A stretch of DNA of 64,000 bases from Escherichia coli (GTDB lineage: Bacteria > Pseudomonadota > Gammaproteobacteria > Enterobacterales > Enterobacteriaceae), in the NCBI RefSeq assembly GCF_011881725.1, contig NZ_JAATUR010000004.1, forward strand, positions 1-64,000, given 5' to 3'. Position numbers and translations under genes: made by a program. Positions 14,432-25,945 of this stretch are shown here, piece after piece. The notes under the pieces are model-generated. The model worked only from the letters and a program-made list of their open reading frames with translations, had not been told where the DNA came from and did not search any database. Position 1 is the stretch's first letter. Every line of letters begins with the position of its first letter.

Positions 14432-14836
14432 TCACACGGCAACCACTTCATATGAGTGAGTAATATTCACCGCTTTTTCCAGCATCAACGCTACTGAGCA
14501 ATATTTCTCGGCAGAGAGATCAACCGCACGCGCAACCGCGGCGTCCTTCAGGTCGCGACCGGTGACGATAAAGTGCAAATTGATATGCGTAAACAGGCGT
14601 GGCGCCTCTTCGCGGCGTTCAGAGGTCAGTTTTACTTCACAATCGACCACATCCTGACGCCCTTTTTGCAGGATAGAAACTACGTCAATGGCACTACATC
14701 CCCCCGCCGCCATCAACACCATTTCCATCGGACTTGGTGCTTTATCGCCAGAGTTACCATCCATTAAAATTTGGTGACCAGAGGCTGACTCGCCCAAAAA
14801 AGTTAACCCTTCGACCCACTTCACACGCGCTTGCAT
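14432..14836 (-). CDS. yhfA: YhfA, OsmC/Ohr-like protein
   Basis: The 134-residue protein has the OsmC-like fold. A conserved cysteine is present in MAAGGCSAIDVVSILQ (about residue 47), and a second candidate redox Cys is in EKYCSVALMLEK near the C-terminus. Such proteins reduce organic hydroperoxides, but activity has to be shown for this member. It is transcribed divergently from crp, across a 301-bp control region. Confidence 0.92.
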   Translation of the reverse strand: MQARVKWVEGLTFLGESASGHQILMDGNSGDKAPSPMEMVLMAAGGCSAIDVVSILQKGRQDVVDCEVKLTSERREEAPRLFTHINLHFIVTGRDLKDAAVARAVDLSAEKYCSVALMLEKAVNITHSYEVVAV

Positions 14837-15137
14837 TTTTGCTACTCCACTGCGTCAATTTTCCTGACAGAGTACGCGTACTGACCAAATCGCGCAACGG
14901 AAGGCGACCTGGGTCATGCTGAAGCGAGACACCAGGAGACACAAAGCGAAAGCTATGCTAAAACAGTCAGGATGCTACAGTAATACATTGATGTACTGCA
15001 TGTATGTAAAGGACGTCACATTACCGTGCAGTTCAGTTGATAGCCCCTTCCCAGGTAGCGGGAAGCACATTTCGGCAATCCAGAGACAGCGCCGTTTTCT
15101 GGCTCTGGAGAAAGCTTATAACAGAGGATAACCGCGC
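14837..15137. promoter_or_regulatory. crp / yhfA divergent control region
   Basis: This 301-bp gap holds the crp promoter and its long leader. The stretch from about 14925 on matches the E. coli crp upstream region as I know it, with a candidate -10 TATGCT at 14954-14959. A CRP site TGTAA-AGGACG-TCACA lies at 15005-15020, downstream of the predicted start, which is the position of the known autoregulatory site. No convincing short gene is seen in the leader; the crp ribosome-binding site is GAGGA about 10 bases before the ATG. Confidence 0.75.
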
Positions 15138-15770
15138 ATGGTGCTTGGCAAACCGCAAACAGACCCGACTCTCGAATGGTTCTTGTCTCATTGCCACATT
15201 CATAAGTACCCATCCAAGAGCACGCTTATTCACCAGGGTGAAAAAGCGGAAACGCTGTACTACATCGTTAAAGGCTCTGTGGCAGTGCTGATCAAAGACG
15301 AGGAGGGTAAAGAAATGATCCTATCCTATCTGAATCAGGGTGATTTTATTGGCGAATTGGGCCTGTTTGAAGAAGGCCAGGAACGTAGCGCATGGGTACG
15401 TGCGAAAACCGCCTGTGAAGTGGCTGAGATTTCCTACAAAAAATTCCGTCAGTTGATTCAGGTAAACCCGGACATTCTGATGCGTCTTTCTGCTCAGATG
15501 GCACGTCGTCTGCAAGTCACTTCAGAGAAAGTGGGCAACCTCGCGTTCCTCGACGTAACAGGTCGCATCGCGCAGACGCTGCTTAATCTGGCAAAACAAC
15601 CCGATGCCATGACTCACCCGGATGGTATGCAAATTAAAATTACCCGTCAGGAAATTGGTCAAATAGTCGGCTGTTCTCGTGAAACCGTGGGGCGCATTCT
15701 GAAGATGCTGGAAGATCAGAACCTGATTTCCGCACACGGTAAAACCATCGTCGTTTACGGCACTCGTTAA
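15138..15770 (+). CDS. crp: cAMP receptor protein (catabolite activator)
   Basis: CRP binds cAMP and activates or represses several hundred promoters. The 210-residue protein is full length and starts [15 protein letters not shown]. It has the N-terminal cyclic-nucleotide domain (about 1-130, with [18 protein letters not shown] as the phosphate-binding cassette), the long dimer helix, and the C-terminal HTH with [20 protein letters not shown] (about 169-188). Likely targets in this window include its own leader and the ppiA and pck upstream regions. Confidence 0.99.
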
Positions 15771-15782
15771 TCCCGTCGGAGT

Positions 15783-15812
15783 GGCGCGTTACCTGGTAGC
15801 GCGCCATTTTGT
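15783..15812 (+). terminator. crp terminator
   Basis: GGCGCG, an 11-nt loop and CGCGCC, followed by ATTTTGTTT, lie 12 bp after the crp stop. The end of the hairpin region touches the possible upstream start of yhfK. Confidence 0.8.
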
Positions 15813-15820
15813 TTAAACCG

Positions 15821-17911
15821 ATGTGGCGCAGACTGATTTATCATCCTGATATCAACTATGCACTACGACAAACGCTAGTGCTATGTTTGCCCGTGGCCGT
15901 TGGACTATTGTTTGGTGAATTAAGACTCGGCCTGCTGTTTTCACTTGTCCCTGCCTGTTGCAACATTGCGGGGCTCGATACCCCCCATAAACGTTTTTTC
16001 AAACGCTTAATTATTGGCGCGTCGCTGTTTGCTACCTGTAGCTTACTAACACAGTTGCTGTTGGGAAAAGAGGTCCCCCTACCCTTTCTGCTTACCGGAT
16101 TAACACTGGTACTTGGCGTCACTGCTGAGCTGGGGCCATTGCACGCAAAATTGCTTCCCGCATCACTACTCGCTGCCATTTTTACCCTCAGCCTGGCGGG
16201 ATACATGCCTGTCTGGGAGCCGTTGCTCATCTATGCATTGGGCACTCTATGGTACGGATTGTTTAACTGGTTTTGGTTCTGGCTCTGGCGCGAACAACCG
16301 CTGCGCGAGTCACTAAGTCTGCTATATCGAGAACTGGCGGATTATTGCGAAGCCAAATACAGCCTGCTTACCCAGCATACCGATCCTGAAAAAGCGTTGC
16401 CGCCGCTGCTGGTGCGCCAGCAAAAAGCGGTCGATTTAATTACTCAGTGCTATCAGCAAATGCACATGCTTTCCGCGCAAAATAATCACGATTACAAGCG
16501 GATGCTACGTATTTTCCAGGAAGCACTGGATTTACAGGAACATATTTCGGTCAGTTTGCATCAACCTGAAGAGGTGCAAAAACTGGTTGAGCGTAGCCAT
16601 GCGGAAGAAGTTATCCGCTGGAATGCGCAAACCGTCGCCGCTCGCCTGCGCGTGCTGGCTGATGACATTCTTTACCATCGCCTGCCGACGCGTTTTACGA
16701 TGGAAAAACAAATTGGCGCACTGGAGAAAATCGCCCGCCAGCATCCGGATAATCCTGTTGGCCAATTCTGCTATTGGCACTTCAGCCGCATCGCCCGCGT
16801 GCTGCGCACCCAAAAACCGCTCTATGCCCGCGATCTGCTGGAAGATAAACAGCGGCGAATGCCATTACTTCCGGCGCTAAAAAGTTATCTTTCATTAAAA
16901 TCTCCGGCGCTGCGCAATGCCGGGCGACTCAGTGTGATGTTAAGCGTTGCCAGTTTGATGGGGACCGCGCTGCATCTGCCAAAGTCGTATTGGATCCTGA
17001 TGACGGTGTTACTGGTGACACAAAATGGTTATGGCGCGACCCGTCTGAGGATTGTGAATCGCTCCGTGGGAACCGTGATAGGGTTAATCATTGCGGGCGT
17101 GGCGCTGCACTTTAAAATTCCCGAAGGTTACACCCTGACCTTGATGCTGATTACCACCCTCGCCAGCTACCTGATATTGCGCAAAAACTACGGCTGGGCG
17201 ACGGTCGGTTTTACTATTACCGCAGTGTATACCCTGCAACTGTTGTGGCTGAACGGTGAGCAGTACATCCTTCCGCGTCTTATCGATACCATTATTGGTT
17301 GTTTAATTGCTTTCGGTGGTACCGTCTGGCTGTGGCCACAGTGGCAGAGTGGTTTATTGCGTAAGAACGCCCATGATGCTTTAGAAACCTATCAGGAAGC
17401 GATTCGTCTTATCCTGAGTAAAGATCCGCAACCTACGCCACTGGCCTGGCAACGAATGCGGGTGAACCAGGCGCATAACACCCTGTATAACTCATTGAAT
17501 CAGGCAATGCAGGAACCGGCGTTTAACAGCCATTATCTGGCAGACATGAAACTTTGGGTAACGCACAGCCAGTTTATTGTTGAGCATATCAATGCCATGA
17601 CCACGCTGGCGCGGGAACACCGGACATTACCACAGGAGCTGGCGCAGGAGTATTTGCAGTCTTGTGAAATCGCCATTCAGCGTTGTCAGCAGCGGCTGGA
17701 GTATGACGAACCGGGTAGTTCTGGCGACGCCAATATCATGGATTCGCCGGAGATGCAGCCGCACGAAGGTGCGGCAGGTACGCTGGAGCAGCATTTACAG
17801 CGGGTTATTGGTCATCTGAACACCATGCACACCATTTCGTCGATGGCGTGGCGGCAGCGACCGCATCACGGGATTTGGTTAAGTCGGAAATTACGGGATT
17901 CGAAGGCGTAA
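15821..17911 (+). CDS. yhfK: YhfK, YccS/FUSC-family inner membrane protein
   Basis: The 696-residue protein has two blocks of hydrophobic segments (about 15-155 and 360-500) separated by a large soluble region. This is the duplicated layout of YccS/YhfK and aromatic-acid efflux (FUSC) proteins. Its role is unknown. I use the ATG at 15821 (MWRRLIYHPD); a TTG at 15809 would add four residues but lies in the crp terminator. Neither start has a clear ribosome-binding site. The gene ends 23 bp before a REP element that separates it from argD. Confidence 0.9.
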   Translation: MWRRLIYHPDINYALRQTLVLCLPVAVGLLFGELRLGLLFSLVPACCNIAGLDTPHKRFFKRLIIGASLFATCSLLTQLLLGKEVPLPFLLTGLTLVLGVTAELGPLHAKLLPASLLAAIFTLSLAGYMPVWEPLLIYALGTLWYGLFNWFWFWLWREQPLRESLSLLYRELADYCEAKYSLLTQHTDPEKALPPLLVRQQKAVDLITQCYQQMHMLSAQNNHDYKRMLRIFQEALDLQEHISVSLHQPEEVQKLVERSHAEEVIRWNAQTVAARLRVLADDILYHRLPTRFTMEKQIGALEKIARQHPDNPVGQFCYWHFSRIARVLRTQKPLYARDLLEDKQRRMPLLPALKSYLSLKSPALRNAGRLSVMLSVASLMGTALHLPKSYWILMTVLLVTQNGYGATRLRIVNRSVGTVIGLIIAGVALHFKIPEGYTLTLMLITTLASYLILRKNYGWATVGFTITAVYTLQLLWLNGEQYILPRLIDTIIGCLIAFGGTVWLWPQWQSGLLRKNAHDALETYQEAIRLILSKDPQPTPLAWQRMRVNQAHNTLYNSLNQAMQEPAFNSHYLADMKLWVTHSQFIVEHINAMTTLAREHRTLPQELAQEYLQSCEIAIQRCQQRLEYDEPGSSGDANIMDSPEMQPHEGAAGTLEQHLQRVIGHLNTMHTISSMAWRQRPHHGIWLSRKLRDSKA

Positions 17912-17933
17912 TATTATCATTGGCAGAGCGAAC

Positions 17934-18013
<80 letters not shown>

Positions 18014-18019
18014 CCCATT

Positions 18020-19255
<1,236 letters not shown>

Positions 19256-19270
19256 TTATGCATAAATCAT

Positions 19271-19309
19271 TGTGAAATTATAATCACAAAATATGCATAA
19301 AAAATCACT
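19271..19309 (-). promoter_or_regulatory. Tandem ARG boxes (ArgR operator) of argD
   Basis: Two 18-bp sequences, TGTGAAATTATAATCACA (19271-19288) and TATGCATAAAAAATCACT (19292-19309), fit the ArgR box consensus and are spaced by 3 bp. That is the standard two-box operator. They lie 31-69 bp before the argD ATG, so arginine repression applies to argD and not to the upstream folate gene. Confidence 0.85.
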
Positions 19310-19324
19310 TTATAGCAATCAAAA

Positions 19325-19888
19325 TCAGCGATGCAGGAAATTAGCCAGCAGTTGATGCCCTTGTTCGCTGAGAATACTTTCCGGATGGAACTGCACGCCT
19401 TCAAGATCCCACTGGCGATGGCGAATCCCCATAATCTCGCAGGTTTCGCTCCAGGCGGTCACTTCAAAGCACTCTGGTAATGAATCCGGTTCCACCACCA
19501 GCGAATGGTAGCGCGTCACGGTGAGTGGATTTGCCAGTCCCTGAAATACGCCCTCACCATTATGCGTAATCGGCGAGGTTTTACCGTGCATGACCTTTGC
19601 GGCGCGTACCACCTTGCCGCCAAAAGCCTGCGCCATTGCCTGATGACCCAGGCAGACGCCAAGAATCGGCAAGCGCCCGGCATAGTGGCGAATAACGTCA
19701 AGGGAGATCCCGGCTTCGTCTGGCGTACAGGGTCCGGGTGAAATGACAATTTTCTGTGGATTGAGGGCATCAATATCCGCCAGCGTCAACGCATCGTTAC
19801 GTTTAACCAGCACATCCGCCCCCAGCTCACAAAAGTACTGGTAGAGGTTCCAGGTGAAAGAATCGTAGTTATCAATAAGCAGGATCAT
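19325..19888 (-). CDS. pabA: Aminodeoxychorismate synthase, glutamine amidotransferase subunit
   Basis: PabA supplies ammonia from glutamine to PabB for 4-amino-4-deoxychorismate, the precursor of p-aminobenzoate and folate. The 187-residue class I amidotransferase has nucleophile Cys79 in LGVCLGHQ, the oxyanion region [11 protein letters not shown], and the His-Glu pair in QFHPES. It lies 31 bp after fic and upstream of argD on the minus strand. Confidence 0.98.
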   Translation of the reverse strand: MILLIDNYDSFTWNLYQYFCELGADVLVKRNDALTLADIDALNPQKIVISPGPCTPDEAGISLDVIRHYAGRLPILGVCLGHQAMAQAFGGKVVRAAKVMHGKTSPITHNGEGVFQGLANPLTVTRYHSLVVEPDSLPECFEVTAWSETCEIMGIRHRQWDLEGVQFHPESILSEQGHQLLANFLHR

Positions 19889-19919
19889 GACGGCTCCGGT
19901 ACGAAAGAACCGCGCTATT

Positions 19920-20522
19920 TTACTCAGATTCCCCGGCTTCGCTTACCACTTTGCTAAATATCATTTGCAACGCGGTGAGATCCCCCATTGCCCCGCTCTG
20001 ATTTGCCTTATTCCAGGCCTCTTTTTCAATACCCTGCCAGCTCAGTTGGTAGCCCGCATGAATCGCCAGTTGCTCGAAGAAAATCCGCTGCGCTAGGCCA
20101 CTTCCCACTCGAAATGGATGCAGGACGTTGATTTCACAATAGTAGTGCGCCAATCTCTCGACAAACTTCGCTTTCTCAAGACCGACCAGATAGCCTTCTT
20201 CCTCCAGATCCTGCATCAGGGCATTGCCCTCTTTTTCGATATAGGCAAAGTGGCAGAACGGCGTATCGCCCTGATAAATATCAACTTCACGCAGTTGCCC
20301 CGCCCAGTCGAAAATATCCTGATATAGCTGGCGATGGATAGTGCGCAAATGCGGTAAACCACGTACCAGCGGACCAAGCTCGATAGTTGCGGCACGCAGC
20401 GCCGTCATTTCGTATGCGGCCTGTTCCAACCGCTGCTGCTGGTGAATGTTCAGCCGGTTACGCATGATATCAAGGCCAGGATAGAGATACGGATCGCGTC
20501 CTTCGCCGAATTTATCGCTCAT
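19920..20522 (-). CDS. fic: Fic-domain protein (toxin-like, degenerate Fic motif)
   Basis: Fic proteins transfer AMP from ATP to target hydroxyls. The 200-residue protein has the Fic fold with the motif [12 protein letters not shown] at residues 135-146. Against the canonical HxFx(D/E)GNGRxxR, the acidic residue is Val139, the Asn is Ser141 and the first Arg is Leu143, so metal and phosphate contacts are changed; as I recall E. coli K-12 Fic has the same sequence. The catalytic His135 is kept. It overlaps yhfG by 11 bases, which fits an antitoxin-first pair. Confidence 0.95.
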   Translation of the reverse strand: MSDKFGEGRDPYLYPGLDIMRNRLNIHQQQRLEQAAYEMTALRAATIELGPLVRGLPHLRTIHRQLYQDIFDWAGQLREVDIYQGDTPFCHFAYIEKEGNALMQDLEEEGYLVGLEKAKFVERLAHYYCEINVLHPFRVGSGLAQRIFFEQLAIHAGYQLSWQGIEKEAWNKANQSGAMGDLTALQMIFSKVVSEAGESE

Positions 20523-20679
20523 AGTGCCTCCTCAGTTCTTCAAGGCGCGCTAAAGCCTCTGCGGCAGTTAGAGTGACTAATGGCATCTCGACGCCTTCAA
20601 GACGACGACTGGCCTGAAAATTACGATTACGCTGAAGCTCCCAGAGACGGGACTTTTGCTTATCGGTGAGTTTCTTCAC
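20512..20679 (-). CDS. yhfG: YhfG, predicted Fic antitoxin
   Basis: A 55-residue protein starts at a GTG (20677-20679) preceded by GGAGG, reading [20 protein letters not shown] and ending LRRHYER. In E. coli this protein binds Fic and supplies the inhibitory helix. Its last four codons overlap the fic start, so the two are translationally coupled. It is too short and starts with GTG, so it is easily missed. Confidence 0.9.
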   Translation of the reverse strand: MKKLTDKQKSRLWELQRNRNFQASRRLEGVEMPLVTLTAAEALARLEELRRHYER

Positions 20680-20783
20680 TTGATGCCTCCCTGAACGTGT
20701 CCATTTGCCACAAGTATAAGCGGCAAATCCAGGTTACGCCGGGAGAGCAGAGGCGCGGACAAGATTGCCCGCGCGAGAAATCG

Positions 20784-21365
<582 letters not shown>

Positions 21366-21488
21366 TTAACAAGCAGAGCAGAAAAAAAGCAAGTGAAGAG
21401 ATTCTAAATAGCCTTCAAGAACAAGGCCATCCCTTTACCTAATTTTACGTATCTGAAATATATGTAACCTGATGATTACTTTTTATTC

Positions 21489-21504
21489 TGTGATCAGAAT
21501 CACT
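21489..21504. promoter_or_regulatory. Candidate CRP site upstream of ppiA
   Basis: TGTGA-TCAGAA-TCACT matches the CRP consensus TGTGA-N6-TCACA at 9 of 10 conserved positions. It lies 133 bp before the ppiA start and 122 bp before tsgA, in their shared divergent gap (21357-21625). Confidence 0.75.
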
Positions 21505-21625
21505 GTGTCAAGTGCAATTTAGCAATCGATTGCAATAAAACATTTAAACAGATCACAAAATCACCTAAAATCGCCCGCTCGCGGCATATCCACTATGCCA
21601 TTTTATCTTTAAACGCAGGCCAATC

Positions 21626-22807
21626 ATGACTAACAGCAATCGCATCAAGCTCACATGGATTAGCTTTCTTTCCTACGCACTGACCGGTGCGTTGGTTATT
21701 GTCACCGGGATGGTGATGGGAAATATCGCCGATTATTTCAATCTGCCCGTTTCCAGTATGAGTAATACCTTCACCTTCCTCAATGCCGGCATTTTAATCT
21801 CAATCTTCCTCAACGCCTGGCTGATGGAAATCGTCCCGTTGAAAACGCAGTTACGTTTTGGCTTTCTCCTGATGGTACTGGCGGTTGCTGGTTTGATGTT
21901 CAGTCATAGCCTTGCGCTTTTCTCGGCGGCAATGTTCATTCTCGGGGTGGTCAGCGGCATCACTATGTCGATTGGTACGTTCCTGATAACGCAAATGTAT
22001 GAAGGACGTCAGCGCGGTTCCCGCCTGCTGTTTACTGACTCCTTCTTCAGCATGGCCGGGATGATTTTTCCGATGATCGCCGCGTTTCTGCTGGCGCGCA
22101 GCATTGAGTGGTACTGGGTTTATGCCTGCATCGGGCTGGTCTACGTCGCTATTTTTATTCTGACCTTCGGCTGTGAGTTCCCGGCACTGGGCAAACATGC
22201 GCCAAAAACTGTCGCTCCAGTAGCGAAAGAAAAATGGGGGATCGGCGTGCTGTTTCTCTCTGTTGCAGCGCTGTGCTACATCCTCGGTCAGTTAGGTTTT
22301 ATCTCCTGGGTACCGGAATATGCCAAAGGCCTCGGTATGAGCCTGAACGATGCAGGTACGCTGGTGAGTAACTTCTGGATGTCGTACATGGTCGGCATGT
22401 GGGCGTTCAGCTTTATCCTTCGCTTCTTTGATTTGCAACGCATTCTAACCGTACTGGCCGGCCTGGCCGCGATTCTGATGTATGTCTTTAACACCGGAAC
22501 ACCGGCGCATATGGCATGGTCAATTCTCGCTCTGGGCTTCTTCTCCAGCGCGATTTATACCACCATTATCACCCTGGGTTCACAGCAGACCAAAGTACCG
22601 TCGCCAAAACTGGTTAACTTCGTCCTGACCTGTGGGACCATCGGCACCATGTTGACCTTTGTGGTAACCGGACCGATTGTTGAACATAGCGGTCCGCAGG
22701 CGGCGCTACTGACGGCAAACGGTCTTTATGCTGTCGTCTTTGTGATGTGCTTCCTGTTAGGTTTTGTCAGCCGTCACCACCAGCATAATACCCTGACCTC
22801 TCTTTAA
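21626..22807 (+). CDS. tsgA: TsgA, major facilitator superfamily protein
   Basis: The 393-residue protein has about 12 hydrophobic segments and an MFS layout with a central cytoplasmic loop near residues 185-205 ([15 protein letters not shown]). The family is FucP-like. The name comes from a tellurite/selenite-related phenotype in Salmonella; the substrate is unknown. It lies upstream of nirB, with its own terminator in between, and is divergent from ppiA. Confidence 0.93.
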   Translation: MTNSNRIKLTWISFLSYALTGALVIVTGMVMGNIADYFNLPVSSMSNTFTFLNAGILISIFLNAWLMEIVPLKTQLRFGFLLMVLAVAGLMFSHSLALFSAAMFILGVVSGITMSIGTFLITQMYEGRQRGSRLLFTDSFFSMAGMIFPMIAAFLLARSIEWYWVYACIGLVYVAIFILTFGCEFPALGKHAPKTVAPVAKEKWGIGVLFLSVAALCYILGQLGFISWVPEYAKGLGMSLNDAGTLVSNFWMSYMVGMWAFSFILRFFDLQRILTVLAGLAAILMYVFNTGTPAHMAWSILALGFFSSAIYTTIITLGSQQTKVPSPKLVNFVLTCGTIGTMLTFVVTGPIVEHSGPQAALLTANGLYAVVFVMCFLLGFVSRHHQHNTLTSL

Positions 22808-22813
22808 TCACTC

Positions 22814-22849
22814 ATGCCGGGCGGCGCTATCGTCGTCCGGCATTTTCTT
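22814..22849 (+). terminator. tsgA terminator
   Basis: ATGCCGGGCG and CGTCCGGCAT pair around a short loop and are followed by TTTTCTTCTCTTCTC. The hairpin begins 6 bp after the tsgA stop. Confidence 0.85.
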
Positions 22850-22967
22850 CTCTTCTCCCGCAACGTGCCTTCATCTCTAAAAAACCTTTCATTTTGTCTG
22901 TTTTTTATACAAGCATGAAATGTCAGACAATTCCGTGACTTAAGAAAATTTAAACAAATCAGCAATA

Positions 22968-23045
22968 TACCACTTAAGGAGTATATAAAGGTGAATTTGA
23001 TTTACATCAATAAGCGGGGTTGCTGAATCGTTAAGGTAGGCGGTA
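22968..23045 (+). promoter_or_regulatory. nirB promoter with NarL/NarP and FNR sites
   Basis: TACCACT-TA-AGGAGTA (22968-22983) is a 7-2-7 inverted NarL/NarP heptamer pair. TTGATTTACATCAA (22997-23010) is a perfect FNR box. Their centres are 28 bp apart, as at the known nirB promoter, where FNR lies at -41.5 and NarL/NarP at -69.5; this places the start at about 23045. The operon is therefore switched on by oxygen loss and by nitrate or nitrite. Confidence 0.92.
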
Positions 23046-23068
23046 ATAGAAAAGAAATCGAGGCAAAA

Positions 23069-25612
23069 ATGAGCAAAGTCAGACTCGCAATTATCGGTAA
23101 CGGTATGGTCGGCCATCGCTTTATCGAAGATCTTCTTGATAAATCTGATGCGGCCAACTTTGATATTACCGTTTTCTGTGAAGAACCGCGCATCGCTTAT
23201 GACCGCGTACACCTCTCGTCTTACTTCTCTCACCACACCGCCGAAGAGCTGTCGCTGGTGCGCGAAGACTTCTACGAGAAACACGGTATTAAAGTTCTGG
23301 TCGGCGAACGCGCTATCACCATCAACCGTCAGGAGAAGGTGATCCACTCCAGCGCCGGACGTACTGTTTTTTATGACAAGCTGATCATGGCGACCGGTTC
23401 CTACCCGTGGATCCCACCGATCAAAGGTTCTGATACTCAGGACTGCTTTGTTTATCGCACCATTGAAGACCTCAACGCTATCGAGTCCTGCGCCCGTCGC
23501 AGCAAGCGCGGTGCCGTTGTAGGCGGCGGCCTGTTAGGTCTGGAAGCCGCTGGCGCATTGAAAAATTTAGGCATTGAAACCCACGTTATTGAATTTGCCC
23601 CTATGCTGATGGCGGAACAGCTTGATCAGATGGGCGGCGAGCAGCTGCGTCGCAAAATCGAAAGCATGGGTGTACGTGTTCACACCAGCAAAAACACCCT
23701 TGAGATTGTGCAGGAAGGTGTCGAAGCGCGTAAAACCATGCGTTTTGCCGACGGTAGCGAGCTGGAAGTCGACTTTATCGTCTTCTCTACCGGTATCCGT
23801 CCGCGCGATAAACTGGCGACCCAGTGTGGTCTGGACGTAGCTCCGCGTGGGGGTATCGTCATTAATGATTCCTGCCAGACTTCCGATCCGAATATCTACG
23901 CCATTGGTGAATGCGCAAGCTGGAACAACCGTGTATTTGGTCTGGTAGCGCCGGGCTACAAAATGGCGCAGGTCGCCGTTGACCACATTCTCGGTAACGA
24001 AAACGCCTTTGAAGGTGCTGACCTTAGCGCCAAGCTGAAACTGCTGGGCGTAGACGTGGGCGGTATTGGCGATGCGCATGGTCGTACTCCTGGCGCACGT
24101 AGCTATGTTTACCTCGACGAAAGCAAAGAGATCTACAAACGCCTGATTGTCAGCGAAGACAACAAAACTCTGCTCGGTGCGGTACTGGTGGGCGATACCA
24201 GCGACTACGGTAACCTGCTGCAACTGGTGCTGAACGCAATCGAACTGCCGGAAAACCCGGACTCCCTGATCCTGCCAGCGCACTCTGGCAGCGGTAAGCC
24301 GTCTATCGGTGTAGATAAACTGCCTGACAGCGCGCAAATCTGCTCCTGCTTCGACGTCACCAAAGGCGACCTGATTGCTGCCATCAACAAAGGCTGCCAC
24401 ACCGTTGCGGCGCTGAAAGCCGAAACCAAGGCCGGTACTGGCTGCGGCGGCTGTATCCCACTGGTAACTCAGGTACTTAACGCGGAACTGGCGAAACAGG
24501 GTATCGAAGTTAACAATAACCTGTGCGAACACTTTGCGTACTCGCGTCAGGAACTGTTCCATTTGATCCGCGTTGAAGGCATCAAAACCTTCGAAGAACT
24601 GCTGGCGAAACACGGTAAAGGTTACGGTTGTGAAGTCTGTAAACCGACCGTCGGTTCCCTGCTGGCCTCTTGCTGGAATGAATACATTCTGAAACCGGAA
24701 CATACTCCACTGCAGGATTCTAACGACAACTTCCTCGCTAACATCCAGAAAGACGGCACCTATTCGGTGATCCCGCGTTCTCCGGGTGGTGAAATCACCC
24801 CGGAAGGGCTGATGGCAGTAGGTCGTATCGCGCGTGAATTTAATCTCTACACCAAAATCACCGGCTCCCAGCGCCTGGCGATGTTTGGTGCACAGAAAGA
24901 TGATCTGCCGGAGATCTGGCGTCAACTGATTGAAGCGGGCTTCGAAACCGGTCATGCCTATGCGAAAGCACTGCGTATGGCGAAAACCTGCGTGGGTAGC
25001 ACCTGGTGCCGCTATGGCGTTGGCGACAGCGTGGGCCTCGGCGTAGAACTGGAAAACCGCTACAAAGGCATCCGTACGCCGCACAAAATGAAGTTCGGTG
25101 TCTCAGGCTGTACCCGTGAATGCTCAGAAGCTCAGGGTAAAGACGTCGGCATCATCGCCACCGAAAAAGGCTGGAACCTGTACGTTTGCGGTAACGGCGG
25201 CATGAAACCGCGTCATGCGGATCTGCTGGCGGCGGATATCGATCGCGAAACGCTGATCAAATATCTCGACCGCTTCATGATGTTCTACATCCGTACCGCT
25301 GACAAACTGACGCGTACCGCGCCGTGGTTAGAAAACCTTGAAGGCGGCATCGATTACCTGAAAGCCGTGATCATTGACGACAAACTGGGTCTGAATGCAC
25401 ATCTGGAAGAAGAGATGGCGCGCCTGCGTGAATCGGTAGTGTGCGAGTGGACTGAAACGGTCAATACGCCGTCTGCGCAGACTCGCTTCAAACACTTCAT
25501 CAACAGCGACAAGCGTGACCCGAACGTGCAGATGGTGCCAGAGCGCGAACAGCACCGTCCGGCAACACCGTATGAACGTATCCCGGTAACTCTGGTGGAG
25601 GACAACGTATGA
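23069..25612 (+). CDS. nirB: NADH-dependent nitrite reductase, large subunit
   Basis: NirB reduces nitrite to ammonium in the cytoplasm using NADH, FAD, iron-sulfur centres and siroheme. The 847-residue protein has an N-terminal FAD/NAD oxidoreductase part (IGNGMVGHRF near residue 8; VVGGGLLGLEAAGAL near 150). A BFD-like iron-sulfur domain follows with CSCFDVTK and GCGGC (about 425-465). The C-terminal sulfite/nitrite reductase domain has the cysteine pairs TCVGSTWC and CTRECSEA that hold 4Fe-4S and siroheme. It overlaps nirD by four bases. Confidence 0.98.
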   Translation: MSKVRLAIIGNGMVGHRFIEDLLDKSDAANFDITVFCEEPRIAYDRVHLSSYFSHHTAEELSLVREDFYEKHGIKVLVGERAITINRQEKVIHSSAGRTVFYDKLIMATGSYPWIPPIKGSDTQDCFVYRTIEDLNAIESCARRSKRGAVVGGGLLGLEAAGALKNLGIETHVIEFAPMLMAEQLDQMGGEQLRRKIESMGVRVHTSKNTLEIVQEGVEARKTMRFADGSELEVDFIVFSTGIRPRDKLATQCGLDVAPRGGIVINDSCQTSDPNIYAIGECASWNNRVFGLVAPGYKMAQVAVDHILGNENAFEGADLSAKLKLLGVDVGGIGDAHGRTPGARSYVYLDESKEIYKRLIVSEDNKTLLGAVLVGDTSDYGNLLQLVLNAIELPENPDSLILPAHSGSGKPSIGVDKLPDSAQICSCFDVTKGDLIAAINKGCHTVAALKAETKAGTGCGGCIPLVTQVLNAELAKQGIEVNNNLCEHFAYSRQELFHLIRVEGIKTFEELLAKHGKGYGCEVCKPTVGSLLASCWNEYILKPEHTPLQDSNDNFLANIQKDGTYSVIPRSPGGEITPEGLMAVGRIAREFNLYTKITGSQRLAMFGAQKDDLPEIWRQLIEAGFETGHAYAKALRMAKTCVGSTWCRYGVGDSVGLGVELENRYKGIRTPHKMKFGVSGCTRECSEAQGKDVGIIATEKGWNLYVCGNGGMKPRHADLLAADIDRETLIKYLDRFMMFYIRTADKLTRTAPWLENLEGGIDYLKAVIIDDKLGLNAHLEEEMARLRESVVCEWTETVNTPSAQTRFKHFINSDKRDPNVQMVPEREQHRPATPYERIPVTLVEDNV

Positions 25613-25935
25613 GCCAGTGGAAAGACATCTGCAAAATCGATGACATCCTGCCTGAAACCGGCGTCTGCGCGCTGTTAGGGGACGAGCAGGTGGCTATTTT
25701 CCGCCCATATCACAGCGACCAGGTGTTTGCGATCAGCAACATCGATCCGTTCTTCGAATCCAGCGTGCTGTCACGCGGACTGATTGCGGAGCATCAGGGC
25801 GAGCTGTGGGTTGCCAGTCCGCTGAAAAAACAGCGTTTTCGCTTAAGCGACGGCTTGTGCATGGAAGACGAACAGTTTTCCGTCAAGCATTACGAAGCGC
25901 GAGTGAAAGACGGCGTGGTACAGCTACGCGGTTAA
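25609..25935 (+). CDS. nirD: Nitrite reductase, small subunit
   Basis: NirD is the 108-residue Rieske-fold partner of NirB, needed for NADH-nitrite reductase activity. Like the other enterobacterial NirD proteins, it lacks the CxH...CxxH cluster ligands, so it is a Rieske-like fold without an iron-sulfur centre. Its ATG overlaps the nirB stop (ATGA type). Confidence 0.96.
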   Translation: MSQWKDICKIDDILPETGVCALLGDEQVAIFRPYHSDQVFAISNIDPFFESSVLSRGLIAEHQGELWVASPLKKQRFRLSDGLCMEDEQFSVKHYEARVKDGVVQLRG

Positions 25936-25945
25936 TTGTTTTAAC

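Noticed and set aside
14916..15131. Possible 71-codon gene in the crp leader
   Set aside because: No ribosome-binding site, overlaps the promoter and CRP site, and the leader is known regulatory DNA.
23567..25084. 505-codon open frame on the minus strand, antisense to nirB
   Set aside because: Same effect of codon bias in nirB; composition rich in Phe, Arg and Gln is typical of a shadow frame, and nirB itself is intact.
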